A stretch of DNA of 64,000 nt from the NCBI GenBank assembly GCA_030429345.1, contig JAUIFJ010000001.1, forward strand, positions 248,001 to 312,000, in the 5' to 3' direction. The notes under the pieces are model-generated. The model saw nothing but the letters and a program-made list of their open reading frames with translations. It was not told where the DNA came from and did not search any database. Position numbers and translations under genes: made by a program. This document shows, one piece after another, positions 39,214-47,024 of this stretch. Origin of the DNA: a bacterium. GTDB lineage: Bacteria > CAIWAD01. How positions within the stretch are numbered: the first letter of the stretch is position 1; the number at the start of each line of letters is the position of its first letter.

Positions 39214-41868
39214 TTGCAAGCGCGTATACGACATCTGGTTGGAACCGGTAGCTGCCTGTGGTCCCTCCGACTCTTCCAGTGGCTTGTGCTGTGCGCGTGT
39301 TGCGGCTCGTCCGCCTTCGCAGAGCCCCTTCCGCCGGACAGCCTTTTCGTGCGCGGAACGGCCTGGCAGCGGCAGGGAGTGGGCGATTCGGCCGCCGTGT
39401 ATTACGAAGCCTTCCTGCATGCGACACGCGACTCCGTGCCGACCCTTCGCCGAGGACGCGCTCTCGCCAATCTTGGTCTTCTAGACCGCCGTGCGGGACG
39501 GACGGAGTCCGCCATGCGCCACTTCGGCTCGGCGAAGGAGATCTTTGTGTCCACATCGCCGGAACGGGTACCCCGGCTGCTGCTGGACATGGCCCGCCTG
39601 GAAGAGCGCCGCCTGAACCCCTGGGCCGCCGACAGCCTGCTTCTGCTGGCCGACTCCCTGGCCGTACTCCACGACCCGCCCCGCCGAGTGCCGATCCGGC
39701 TCGAAGCGGTCGAGTTGGCGATCTCGATGGGCCATGCGGGGCGGGCCGAGCGCCTGCTCCATCCCCTGCTGAACAGGGAAACGGCTTCCGCGGATGCCGC
39801 CCGCATATACATCGCGCAGGGAAACCTGCACAAGCTGAAGCGGGATTTCGAAGGCGTGCGCGAATCCTGCCGCCGGGCACTGTCGCACGCCGACGCCAGC
39901 GGGAGCAGTCGGCTGGTGGCCCTGTGCTACAACAATCTCGGGACCCTGGAGATGGCCGTCGGCAGCCCCTTCGAGCGGCAGTTGGCCTTCTTCGACAGCA
40001 GCCTGGCGGTCATCCGGCTCGACGAGGCGCCGAATACCTGGCTGCTCTCGCAGCAGAACCGCGGCATCGTGCTCGACAACATGGGCCGCCACGAGGAGGC
40101 GGCGCGGGTATTCAGCGAGGTGCTCGAAGAGTCGATCCGCCTGGGGCGGGAAGACTTCCGCATTGCCTGCCTGAAGGATCACGGCGATCTCCATGCACAC
40201 CAGGGCAAATACGAGCTGGCCATCTCGACCTACCGGGAGGCGGCCTCGAGGGCAGACAGCATCGGGAACTGGGACCTGCTCGAGCGCGCGCTGGAGGCGA
40301 TGGGCGACAGCCGCTTCGCACAGGGACGGATCGAGGAGGCGCGTGATACCTGGGCGCTGGCCCAGGAGGTGATCGAGAACGTGAGACGGGACATCCAGCT
40401 GGATCACAGCCGTCGCGTGTTTCTCGAGTCCCGTCGCAGCATCGCGGAGAAACGCATCCGGGCCCAGCTTTCCCTGCAGGAAGAGGGACAGGCCCTGGAG
40501 ACCCTGGACGGCATGAAGGCCCGCACCTTGCTGGACCAGATGGAAGGGGCCTGGCTCTTGCTGGAGCAGGAGCTTCCCCCGCAGGATGCCGCCGAGCGGC
40601 AGGCGCTGGAGCGCGCACTGGGCCACCGGCATCGAGAGCTTCTTCGTGCCGAGGTGCAGGGGGAAACAGCTGCCGAAGAGCGGCGACTCTTCCGGGAGCG
40701 ATTCGAGCGCGCCCGGCGCGATCTGCAGGCCTTTGACCTGGAGCTCTTCGAGAGGCAGCCGGGGCTCGGCCGCCGCGCCGGCGCTTTTCCCGGACAGAGT
40801 CTGCGCGAAATGGCCCGTCTGCTGCAGGAAAACCAGCTCGCCGTGAGCTGGCTGGTGGAGGAGGAGCGGATCACGGCCTTCTGCCTGCGATCCAGGGGGC
40901 GGTCCACACCGGAGCTGCGGGTTGTCGAGATCGGCATCTCGCGGGAGGAACTGCGTTCGCAGATGCAGGAAATGCGGCAGGACTGGATCGACCAGTCCAC
41001 GCTGCCCGCCGTCCTGCGCTCCCCTCCCGCGCCGGGTTCCGCGGAAGCCCGCCTCTTCGATCGACTACTCCTGCCCGTCCTGGAACAGGCGGAGGGCGTG
41101 GATCACCTGCTGATGATCCCCGACCGCGAACTGCACGACATGCCTTTCCACGCCCTCTATGACTGTACGACAGATAGTCGTGTAGCACAGAATCTGCAGT
41201 TGTCGACGGCCCCGGGCTTCCGTGCTCTCGCCGAGTTGCGATTGACCGGAACCCGCGGGCGCGAGGACCTGCTCGTGCTGGGGGCCGGCGCCGGAGCACA
41301 GACACGGGAGATGGGTCTTCTTCCGGGAGTGGGCAGGGAGCTGGAGGCGATCCGCCAAGCCTACGGTCGTCGCGCCCGTTTCCTGCGGGACAGCCTGGCC
41401 ACCGAAACGGCGCTGCGACGGCAGGCGGACGAGTATGGCGTCCTGCACTTCGCCGCCCACTGCCGCATCGATCCCGAGCGCCCCGCCCATTCTGCGATCC
41501 TGCTGCAGGCCGACAGCGAGCACGACGGCCTGCTGGAGGCCCGCGAGATCGCGCGCTTCGAGCTCGACGCCGACCTGGCGGTGCTCAGCGCCTGCAACAC
41601 GCACTCCGGCCCACTTGCGGGAGCGGAGGGCGTGCTGGGCCTGAGCCGCGCCTTCTTCAGCGCGCGCGTACCGACGGTGGTTGCATCACGCTGGCCCGTC
41701 GACGACCGGATCACGGCGCGCTTCATGGAATCGTTCTACACCCGCCTGGCGGCCGGACACCGTCCGCTCGCCGCCCTGCACCTGGCCCAGCGGGAGATGC
41801 TGGGTCGTGATCCATTGCAAAGCCCCCTGGAGTGGGGCGGCTTCGTGATCCTCGGGGACTGCGACTAG
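39214..41868 (+). CDS. Exported TPR-CHAT (caspase-like) protease
   Basis: An 884-residue protein that starts at a TTG 9 bp after the beta-helix gene; an ATG start is not available near the signal peptide. A hydrophobic segment ending SSAFA suggests export. Residues ~60-400 are tetratricopeptide repeats (ALANLGLLDRRAGRTESAM, LCYNNLGTLEMAVG, NRGIVLDNMGRHEEAARVF). A coiled region leads to the C-terminal CHAT domain, a caspase-like peptidase: His749 in LHFAAHCRI and Cys794 in LSACNTHSG form the dyad, followed by GAEGVLGLSRAFF and WPVDDR. TPR-CHAT is also found in CRISPR-linked Craspase, but that protein is cytosolic and there is no CRISPR here. It ends the sigma/anti-sigma/beta-helix unit. Confidence 0.92.
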   Translation: MQARIRHLVGTGSCLWSLRLFQWLVLCACCGSSAFAEPLPPDSLFVRGTAWQRQGVGDSAAVYYEAFLHATRDSVPTLRRGRALANLGLLDRRAGRTESAMRHFGSAKEIFVSTSPERVPRLLLDMARLEERRLNPWAADSLLLLADSLAVLHDPPRRVPIRLEAVELAISMGHAGRAERLLHPLLNRETASADAARIYIAQGNLHKLKRDFEGVRESCRRALSHADASGSSRLVALCYNNLGTLEMAVGSPFERQLAFFDSSLAVIRLDEAPNTWLLSQQNRGIVLDNMGRHEEAARVFSEVLEESIRLGREDFRIACLKDHGDLHAHQGKYELAISTYREAASRADSIGNWDLLERALEAMGDSRFAQGRIEEARDTWALAQEVIENVRRDIQLDHSRRVFLESRRSIAEKRIRAQLSLQEEGQALETLDGMKARTLLDQMEGAWLLLEQELPPQDAAERQALERALGHRHRELLRAEVQGETAAEERRLFRERFERARRDLQAFDLELFERQPGLGRRAGAFPGQSLREMARLLQENQLAVSWLVEEERITAFCLRSRGRSTPELRVVEIGISREELRSQMQEMRQDWIDQSTLPAVLRSPPAPGSAEARLFDRLLLPVLEQAEGVDHLLMIPDRELHDMPFHALYDCTTDSRVAQNLQLSTAPGFRALAELRLTGTRGREDLLVLGAGAGAQTREMGLLPGVGRELEAIRQAYGRRARFLRDSLATETALRRQADEYGVLHFAAHCRIDPERPAHSAILLQADSEHDGLLEAREIARFELDADLAVLSACNTHSGPLAGAEGVLGLSRAFFSARVPTVVASRWPVDDRITARFMESFYTRLAAGHRPLAALHLAQREMLGRDPLQSPLEWGGFVILGDCD

Positions 41869-41891
41869 CGTCCGCAGACACGGAAGAGAGA

Positions 41892-41916
41892 GCGCCCGCC
41901 GAAACGGGCGCCCTTT
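41892..41916. terminator. Terminator after the CHAT gene
   Basis: GCGCCCG (41892-41898) pairs with CGGGCGC (41905-41911), 6-nt loop, then CCTTTT. It lies between two convergent genes and closes the CHAT unit. Confidence 0.85.
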
Positions 41917-41922
41917 TCGTGG

Positions 41923-42210
41923 CTAGAAGCCCCCGCCGCCGAAGACCACCGCCTTCATGATCGTCAGCTCGTAGGGAACCGTGATCGGAACCGGCTTCTC
42001 CTTGGGCTTCAGATCCTCCGGGGCAATGTTGCTGTAGTCGAAGGGAACTCCGTCCCCGCGCAGGCTGGAGGTGTCGATGGCCTCTCCGTGAAGCGCTTCC
42101 CAGGCTTCCTGGTCCAGGTGCTGCACGCTGCCGGCCGAAACGGCCACCGGCACGAAGACGAAGAGCAGCGTCAGCAGGCCGGCAAGGTGGATGGTGTTGG
42201 ATTTCTTCAT
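41923..42210 (-). CDS. Small secreted protein with glycine-rich C-terminus
   Basis: A 95-residue protein with a clear signal peptide (MKKSNTIHLAGLLTLLFVFVPVAVSA-GS), giving a mature chain of about 69 residues. The mature part is acidic at first (HLDQEAWEALHGEAIDTSSLRGDG), proline-rich in the middle (PKEKPVPITVPYEL), and ends VVFGGGGF. I know no family for it. A good ribosome binding site (GGAGGACATC) precedes the ATG. It is convergent with the CHAT protease gene and might be a substrate or partner, but only position suggests this. Confidence 0.65.
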   Translation of the reverse strand: MKKSNTIHLAGLLTLLFVFVPVAVSAGSVQHLDQEAWEALHGEAIDTSSLRGDGVPFDYSNIAPEDLKPKEKPVPITVPYELTIMKAVVFGGGGF

Positions 42211-42485
42211 GATGTCCTCCGTTGAATAGTGGTTTCACCCACCATGTCGGAGGAATGGCCGCAGCGTGACCGTACTCCCGCGCTCCGCACGATTTTGCAC
42301 AGCTTGAACAGACGGCCTGCAGTTATGCTTCTGCCAAGATCATGCAAAACAGATGTTTGCACTTTCTGTCGCCTCTGGCATCATGCTTGCTCTACCATAA
42401 GAAGCAAACGGTGAAATCCAACCAGAACAGCTTTGTCAGGCCGGGAGAGTTCTCTTCCGTCCGCGCTGTTTTTCAGGGGGAATCC

Positions 42486-44072
42486 ATGAAGAAACTGATG
42501 AGCTTTGTCGCCCTTGGCGGCCTGCTGCTCGGATCGCTGGCGATGACGGCCCAGGCCGTTCCCAGCTACACGGTCAGCAACGGCACGGATGTGATCAATG
42601 TCCATGTCGATCCCTACTTCCTCGATCCCGGGGACGATGTAGTCGATTTCTACAGCTACGGCAATCCTGTCGGCAGTTCGGCCAACACGGGATTCGAGCA
42701 GTTCGATACGGCCCTGATCTACCTGACCCTGGATGACCAGGGCAACTACGGCCTGGTCACGGTCTTCGATCGACCCGGCGGTGGCGGCGGCAACGTGAGC
42801 CTGACGTATACGGGCCTGCCGATCGGTTCCAGTCTCGCCGTCAACGACGATCCCGGGGACCCCCACAACTTCAATCCGGCCACCGGTGCGGGGAACGCGT
42901 CCTACAACTGGGTCAGCTGCTGCACCGACGGATCGGCCTGGCAGCTGCCCGATTCGAGCAACTTCGAGATCACGTTGAACTACACCTTCAACGCCGGTCT
43001 GGACACCCTGCGCTTCATCACCTTCGACCCCTGCAACCAGGACGAGCTGCTCTTCTTCGACCTGGATGTGACACAGCCTGTGATCCTGCGCGCCCAGGAC
43101 GGCGGCCAGGAGCTGCCGGACTGCAACAACAACGGCGCGGCCGACTTCTGCGACATCTCGTCGGGCGTCAGCCAGGACTGCAACGGCAACGGCATTCCCG
43201 ACGAATGCGAGAACGACTGCAACGGCAACGGCCTGGACGACCAGTGCGACATCGACACGGGCTTCAGCATGGACTGCAACGGCAACGGCATTCCCGACGA
43301 GTGTGAGACGGATTGCAACGGCAACGGCGTGCCAGACGACTGCGACATTGCCGGAGGCGCCAGCGCCGACTGCAACGGCAACGGCATTCCGGACGAGTGC
43401 GAGGCCGATTGCAACAACAACGGCGTGGCCGACGACTGCGACATCGACACCGGTTTCAGCCAGGACTGCAACGGCAATGGCATTCCGGACGAGTGCGAGG
43501 CCGACTGCGACAACGACGGCATCCCCGACGACTGCGAAGCCGACTGCGACGGCAACGGCACACCCGACGACTGTGAGTTCGAGGACTGCAACCAGAACGG
43601 CACGCACGACATGTGCGACATCCTGGACGACACGAGCCTTGACTGCGACGCCAACGGCCTCATCGACAGCTGCGAGGACGGCTACGTCGACTGCAACGGC
43701 AACGGCACCTGGGACATGTGCGACATCGCCTCCGGCAGCAGCTTGGATGACAACGGCAACGGCATTCCGGACGAGTGCGAAGGAACGACCGACACGGAAG
43801 ACCAGCCGCGCGAGTTCGGCCTGAAGGGCAACTTCCCGAACCCCTTCAATCCGACTACGCTGATCGAGTTCAGCCTGGCCGAGACGGCCCCGGCCCGCCT
43901 GGCGGTATACTCCGTCGACGGCGCCCTGGTGCGCACCTTGGTCGATGGCCTGACTCCCGCCGGCCTGCATCGCATCAGCTTCGATGCCGGCGAACTGGCC
44001 AGCGGTGTCTACATCTACCGCCTGCAGAGCGAAGGCCGCGTAGCCAGCGGCAAGATGCTCCTGGTCCGCTAG
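42486..44072 (+). CDS. Secreted protein with DCNGNGIPDEC calcium-type repeats and FlgD-like sorting domain
   Basis: A 528-residue secreted protein starting at MKKLMSFVALGG (ribosome binding site GGGGGAATCC); signal peptide to about residue 24 (MTAQA-VP). Residues ~25-205 are a beta domain. Residues ~214-433 are a ladder of about 16 units (DNA 43126-43785) of the form DCNGNGIPDEC or DCNNNGVADDC, each with two Cys and D-x-N-x-D/N oxygen ligands, like thrombospondin type 3/dockerin-type calcium repeats. The C-terminus has NPFNPTTLIEFSL and SGVYIYRL (sorting domain). Likely a surface-exposed calcium-stiffened stalk. A 17-bp perfect terminator follows. Confidence 0.88.
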   Translation: MKKLMSFVALGGLLLGSLAMTAQAVPSYTVSNGTDVINVHVDPYFLDPGDDVVDFYSYGNPVGSSANTGFEQFDTALIYLTLDDQGNYGLVTVFDRPGGGGGNVSLTYTGLPIGSSLAVNDDPGDPHNFNPATGAGNASYNWVSCCTDGSAWQLPDSSNFEITLNYTFNAGLDTLRFITFDPCNQDELLFFDLDVTQPVILRAQDGGQELPDCNNNGAADFCDISSGVSQDCNGNGIPDECENDCNGNGLDDQCDIDTGFSMDCNGNGIPDECETDCNGNGVPDDCDIAGGASADCNGNGIPDECEADCNNNGVADDCDIDTGFSQDCNGNGIPDECEADCDNDGIPDDCEADCDGNGTPDDCEFEDCNQNGTHDMCDILDDTSLDCDANGLIDSCEDGYVDCNGNGTWDMCDIASGSSLDDNGNGIPDECEGTTDTEDQPREFGLKGNFPNPFNPTTLIEFSLAETAPARLAVYSVDGALVRTLVDGLTPAGLHRISFDAGELASGVYIYRLQSEGRVASGKMLLVR

Positions 44073-44095
44073 GCGCTGAACCCTTGTTCGAAACG

Positions 44096-44137
44096 AAAGA
44101 AAGCCCCCGGCGGATGATCGCCGGGGGCTTTCTTTTT
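44096..44137 (+). terminator. Strong terminator of the cysteine-ladder gene
   Basis: A perfect 17-bp stem, AAAGAAAGCCCCCGGCG (44096-44112) with CGCCGGGGGCTTTCTTT (44119-44135), with a GATGAT loop and a T-run. Probably active in both directions. Confidence 0.9.
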
Positions 44138-44139
44138 GT

Positions 44140-44185
44140 CCGCAGCATTCTGCTGCGGCTTTCTGCAGGCACCGCTACGCGGTGC
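44140..44185 (+). repeat. Bipartite hairpin repeat, family 2, copy 1
   Basis: CCGCAGCATTCTGCTGCGG (44140-44158; 8-bp stem, TTC loop) and GCACCGCTACGCGGTGC (44169-44185; 7-bp stem, TAC loop), 10 bp apart. Confidence 0.75.
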
Positions 44186-44239
44186 ATAGGTACGTCAATC
44201 CCGCGCAGGCGGGAATCCTGATCCGCCCACCATTCAGTC

Positions 44240-44260
44240 GCCCCCGCGAAGGCGGGGGCC
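44240..44260 (+). repeat. REP-like hairpin, family 3, copy 1
   Basis: GCCCCCGCGAAGGCGGGGGC preceded by ATTCAGTC. It forms an 8-bp GC stem with a GAAG apex. Confidence 0.7.
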
Positions 44261-44348
44261 TATGTATGCAAGAAGAGAGTCGCAACATGACAGTTGATGC
44301 GCGATAATGCGCACAAGTGACACCTACCCAGGTACTCGATCACAATGG

Positions 44349-44368
44349 GCCCCCGCCTTCGCGGGGGC
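44349..44368 (-). repeat. REP-like hairpin, family 3, copy 2
   Basis: The reverse complement of copy 1, followed by GACTGA, so the two form a head-to-head pair about 90 bp apart. Confidence 0.7.
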
Positions 44369-44445
44369 GACTGAAGGAGGGAAGCTGCGGTTCCAGGTTC
44401 TGGGTCTCTGTGTTCGGCTCATTCACATGCAGCAAAACGACACCC

Positions 44446-44490
44446 GCACCGCTACGCGGTGCTTGCCTCTAGCCTCGCAGAATGCTGCGG
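44446..44490 (-). repeat. Bipartite hairpin repeat, family 2, copy 2
   Basis: GCACCGCTACGCGGTGC (44446-44462) followed by CGCAGAATGCTGCGG (44476-44490). Reverse orientation to copy 1 and slightly decayed in the second arm. Confidence 0.7.
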
Positions 44491-44531
44491 ACTCGGGCAA
44501 GAACCAATACCCTGCCGCCATCTCGCCAGAA

Positions 44532-46007
44532 TCATGACATGCACGTATCACAGTTCCCGCAGGGAGGGTCCTCGAAGCCGAAGTAGGCGTGCAGGAAGCT
44601 GCGGCGGCACTCTTCCTGCTTGATGTATTGCACCAGCTGGTAGAGGCGCTGCTGGTCGTGGGTCTTCTTCTGCTTGCGCAGGGAATCGTCGAAGAGGGCG
44701 TCGGCGTCTTTTCCGCCCAGGTTCTTTGTCGTACGCAGGTCGCGGCGCGCCAGCTCTCCCTGTGTGACGCCATAGCGATCCAGCAGGTTCAGGGCCGTTT
44801 CCAGGCGGAAATCCGTGTTGCTTTTCCAGGTCATCTGGGCGCGCAGCCAATCGAGGCCCTGGCTGTTGAGCTCCTCCGGCTTCTCGTCGATCACTTCCAC
44901 GAGCCGGCCCAGGTAGTCCGCCCCGGGATTGGCCCAGTCGAGGAACTCCATCTGGATCAACAGGTCCTGTTCGTCGTACAGCAGTTCACAGCGGGCCGGC
45001 AGCCCATCGCGTCCGGCGCGGCCCGTCTCCTGGGCATAGGCCTCCATCGAGCCCGGCAGCTCGGCATGGAGGATGGTGCCGATGTCCTCCTTGTCCACGC
45101 CCATGCCGAAGGCGTTCGTCGCCAGCACCAGCGGGCACTCGCCCTTCATGAAGGCGTCCTGCAGGCCGCGCCTTGCGGAGGCGGACAGGCGGCCATGGTA
45201 GCGCAGGTGTTCGACGCCGGCTTTTTCCAGCAGGCCGGAGAACCGTTCCAGGGTCTTCACCAGGGCGAAGTAGACAATCGCGGAGCCGCGGCCCGCCTCG
45301 AGAAGCTCCTGGATTGCCGCGAGCTTCTCCGAGTCGCCGTGGACCTGTCTCACGCCGAGGAACAGGTTCGGCCGCTCCACGCCTTCGTGGAAGACCTTGA
45401 CCTGTGCAGGATCCAGCCGGCTGTGATGCAGAATGTCCTCCTGCACGCGCGGCGTCGCCGTGGCGGTCAGGGCAAGGGTCGGCGGATTGCCCAGCAGTTC
45501 GCGGAATTTCCCGATGCGGCTGTAGTCGGGGCGGAAGTCGTGGCCCCATTCACTCAGGCAGTGGGCCTCATCGATGGCCAGCAGCATCGGTTCCGCCCGA
45601 CGGATGCCGGCAATGAACTCCGGCTTGCGGAAGCGCTCCGGTGTCACATACAGCAACCGGATCCTGCCTTCCAGCACGGCCTTCAAGCGGGCTTCGCGTT
45701 CCCGGGCCCGGATCGAACTGTTGATGAATGTCGCCGCCACGCCCTTTGCCTGCAGGCCGTCGACCTGGTCCTTCATCAGCGCGATCAGGGGGGAAACGAC
45801 CAGGCACAGCCCCTGGCAGACAAGGGGAGGAATCTGGTAGCACAGACTCTTGCCCATGCCGGTGGGCATCAGCACCAGGCTGTGCTCGCCCTGCAGGGCC
45901 CGCTCGATGATCTCGCGCTGCGGGCCGCGGAACTCCGAGTGGCCGAAGGTCTCACGCAGGATCCGCTCCGGCTCGTCGGCGGGGTCCCGCTCCGGCTGAG
46001 GGCTCAT
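44532..46007 (-). CDS. recQ: ATP-dependent DNA helicase RecQ family
   Basis: A 491-residue 3'-5' DNA helicase. Walker A is MPTGMGKS (47-54), DEAH is in AIDEAHCLSEWGHDFRPDY, TATATPRV is motif III, and QETGRAGRDG is motif VI. The zinc-binding Cys set is at the C-terminal end (CRRSFLHAYF, then CGNCDTC). It stops there, so the winged-helix RQC and HRDC domains of E. coli RecQ are missing; such short RecQs occur in many bacteria. It starts inside the slyX stop (ATGA) as the last gene of a four-gene overlapping operon. Confidence 0.95.
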   Translation of the reverse strand: MSPQPERDPADEPERILRETFGHSEFRGPQREIIERALQGEHSLVLMPTGMGKSLCYQIPPLVCQGLCLVVSPLIALMKDQVDGLQAKGVAATFINSSIRAREREARLKAVLEGRIRLLYVTPERFRKPEFIAGIRRAEPMLLAIDEAHCLSEWGHDFRPDYSRIGKFRELLGNPPTLALTATATPRVQEDILHHSRLDPAQVKVFHEGVERPNLFLGVRQVHGDSEKLAAIQELLEAGRGSAIVYFALVKTLERFSGLLEKAGVEHLRYHGRLSASARRGLQDAFMKGECPLVLATNAFGMGVDKEDIGTILHAELPGSMEAYAQETGRAGRDGLPARCELLYDEQDLLIQMEFLDWANPGADYLGRLVEVIDEKPEELNSQGLDWLRAQMTWKSNTDFRLETALNLLDRYGVTQGELARRDLRTTKNLGGKDADALFDDSLRKQKKTHDQQRLYQLVQYIKQEECRRSFLHAYFGFEDPPCGNCDTCMS

Positions 46008-46165
46008 TCGCCGCCCAGGCCGTTCTCCAGCTTCTGCAGCCGGACCTCCATCGCTTCCAGGCGCTTTTCCTGGTCGATGACGACCTCGTTGAGCTGGTGG
46101 GTGAAGCGCTCCAGCCAGGCCAGCTTCGTCTCGAGCTCGGTCTGCTTCTGGGTCTTGTCACTCAT
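46004..46165 (-). CDS. slyX: SlyX family coiled-coil protein
   Basis: A 53-residue protein. It reads MSDKTQKQTELETKLAWL and then a heptad-patterned segment to ...LENGLGGE, the size and pattern of SlyX (short parallel coiled coil with L-E-x-K-L-A-W/F). The role of SlyX is unknown. Its ATG lies 8 bp inside the end of the patatin gene and its TGA overlaps the recQ ATG, so it is clearly translated as part of the operon. Confidence 0.85.
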   Translation of the reverse strand: MSDKTQKQTELETKLAWLERFTHQLNEVVIDQEKRLEAMEVRLQKLENGLGGE

Positions 46166-47024
46166 GGTGCCTCCCGGTTTCAGAAGGGGTTGTCCTCGTC
46201 TTGTCCTTCAGGGCCGCCCGAATGGCGGGCAGGGCGGCGCGGGTGGCGGCGCGACCGGCGGCAATGGCCTCCTCGACCTTGGAGAAGTGGTGATACTCCA
46301 TGTCGTCCAGGTCGGGGCGGATGACCACATCGGCCAACTCGCGCCGGTGGTTCACATTGTGGTGCTGGATGATGAAGAAGGCCTGCCGCATCACGTCGAA
46401 GGGTGTGCGGATATCCTCGGAGATCAGGGGGTGTGATACGTCAACGGCGATCACGACTTCCGCTCCGGCGTCAATGGCGCTGAGCACCGGAACATCGTCG
46501 ACCATGCCGCCGTCGACCAGGGTGCGTCCCTGGACCTCCAGCGGCTGGTAGAGCCCGGGAATGGTCGCGCTGGCCAGCATGGCCGGGATCAGCTCGCCGT
46601 CGCGCAGCATCACGCGTTCTCCCGAATACAAGTCCGTCGCCACGGCGACGTACTCCATCGGCAGCCCTTCGATGCGAAGGCCGTCCAGGCGTTTCTCGAG
46701 CCGCTTGCGCACTTTCTTCCATTCGAAGAAGCCCTTGCTGCCGATCTTCCAGTCGATCATGCGGAAGATGTTCAGCCGGTCCGCCTCCAGCCGGATGGAA
46801 TCCAGCGGCATGCCGGCGCTGTAGTACCCGCCGACGATGCTGCCCATGGAGGTGCCGACCACCAGGTCCGGCTTCAGGCCTTCCTCCTCCAGTACCTGCA
46901 GCACGCCGATGTGCGAGAAGCCCAGCGCGGCTCCACCTCCCAGGGCCAGGGCCACCTTCGGCCCGACATCGGCCAGGGCGCAACTGTTCCAGAGCAGCAG
47001 CAGGGCTGACAGGAAACGGATCAC
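46158..47024 (-). CDS. Patatin-like phospholipase (RssA-type)
   Basis: A 288-residue serine acyl hydrolase. It starts at a GTG that overlaps the DUF2797 stop (GTGA), giving a hydrophobic N-terminus (VIRFLSALLLLWNSCALA) that may be a signal peptide. The oxyanion loop is GGGAALGFSH, the nucleophile box is GTSMGS (G-x-S-x-G), and the dyad Asp is in LVDGGMVDDVP. It may cleave membrane lipids, and the possible export would place it in the periplasm. Part of the DUF2797-patatin-slyX-recQ operon. Confidence 0.93.
   Translation of the reverse strand: MIRFLSALLLLWNSCALADVGPKVALALGGGAALGFSHIGVLQVLEEEGLKPDLVVGTSMGSIVGGYYSAGMPLDSIRLEADRLNIFRMIDWKIGSKGFFEWKKVRKRLEKRLDGLRIEGLPMEYVAVATDLYSGERVMLRDGELIPAMLASATIPGLYQPLEVQGRTLVDGGMVDDVPVLSAIDAGAEVVIAVDVSHPLISEDIRTPFDVMRQAFFIIQHHNVNHRRELADVVIRPDLDDMEYHHFSKVEEAIAAGRAATRAALPAIRAALKDKTRTTPSETGRHHE

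Larger units (their letters stand above)
44073..44531. other. Repeat-filled intergenic region downstream of the cysteine-ladder gene
   Basis: Contains the gene terminator, two family-2 bipartite repeats in opposite directions (44140, 44446), and an inverted pair of family-3 hairpins (44240, 44349). The same repeats recur in 54204-54880. No gene is visible. Confidence 0.7.

Noticed and set aside
39214-41868. CHAT protease as part of a type III-E CRISPR (Craspase) system
   Set aside because: No gRAMP/Cas7-11-like gene and no array in the window; the protein also has an export signal, unlike Craspase.
43126-43785. Regularly spaced repeats that could suggest a CRISPR array
   Set aside because: The units are in frame and encode DCNGNGIPDEC within a clear secreted protein; there are no unique spacers of constant length and no cas genes.
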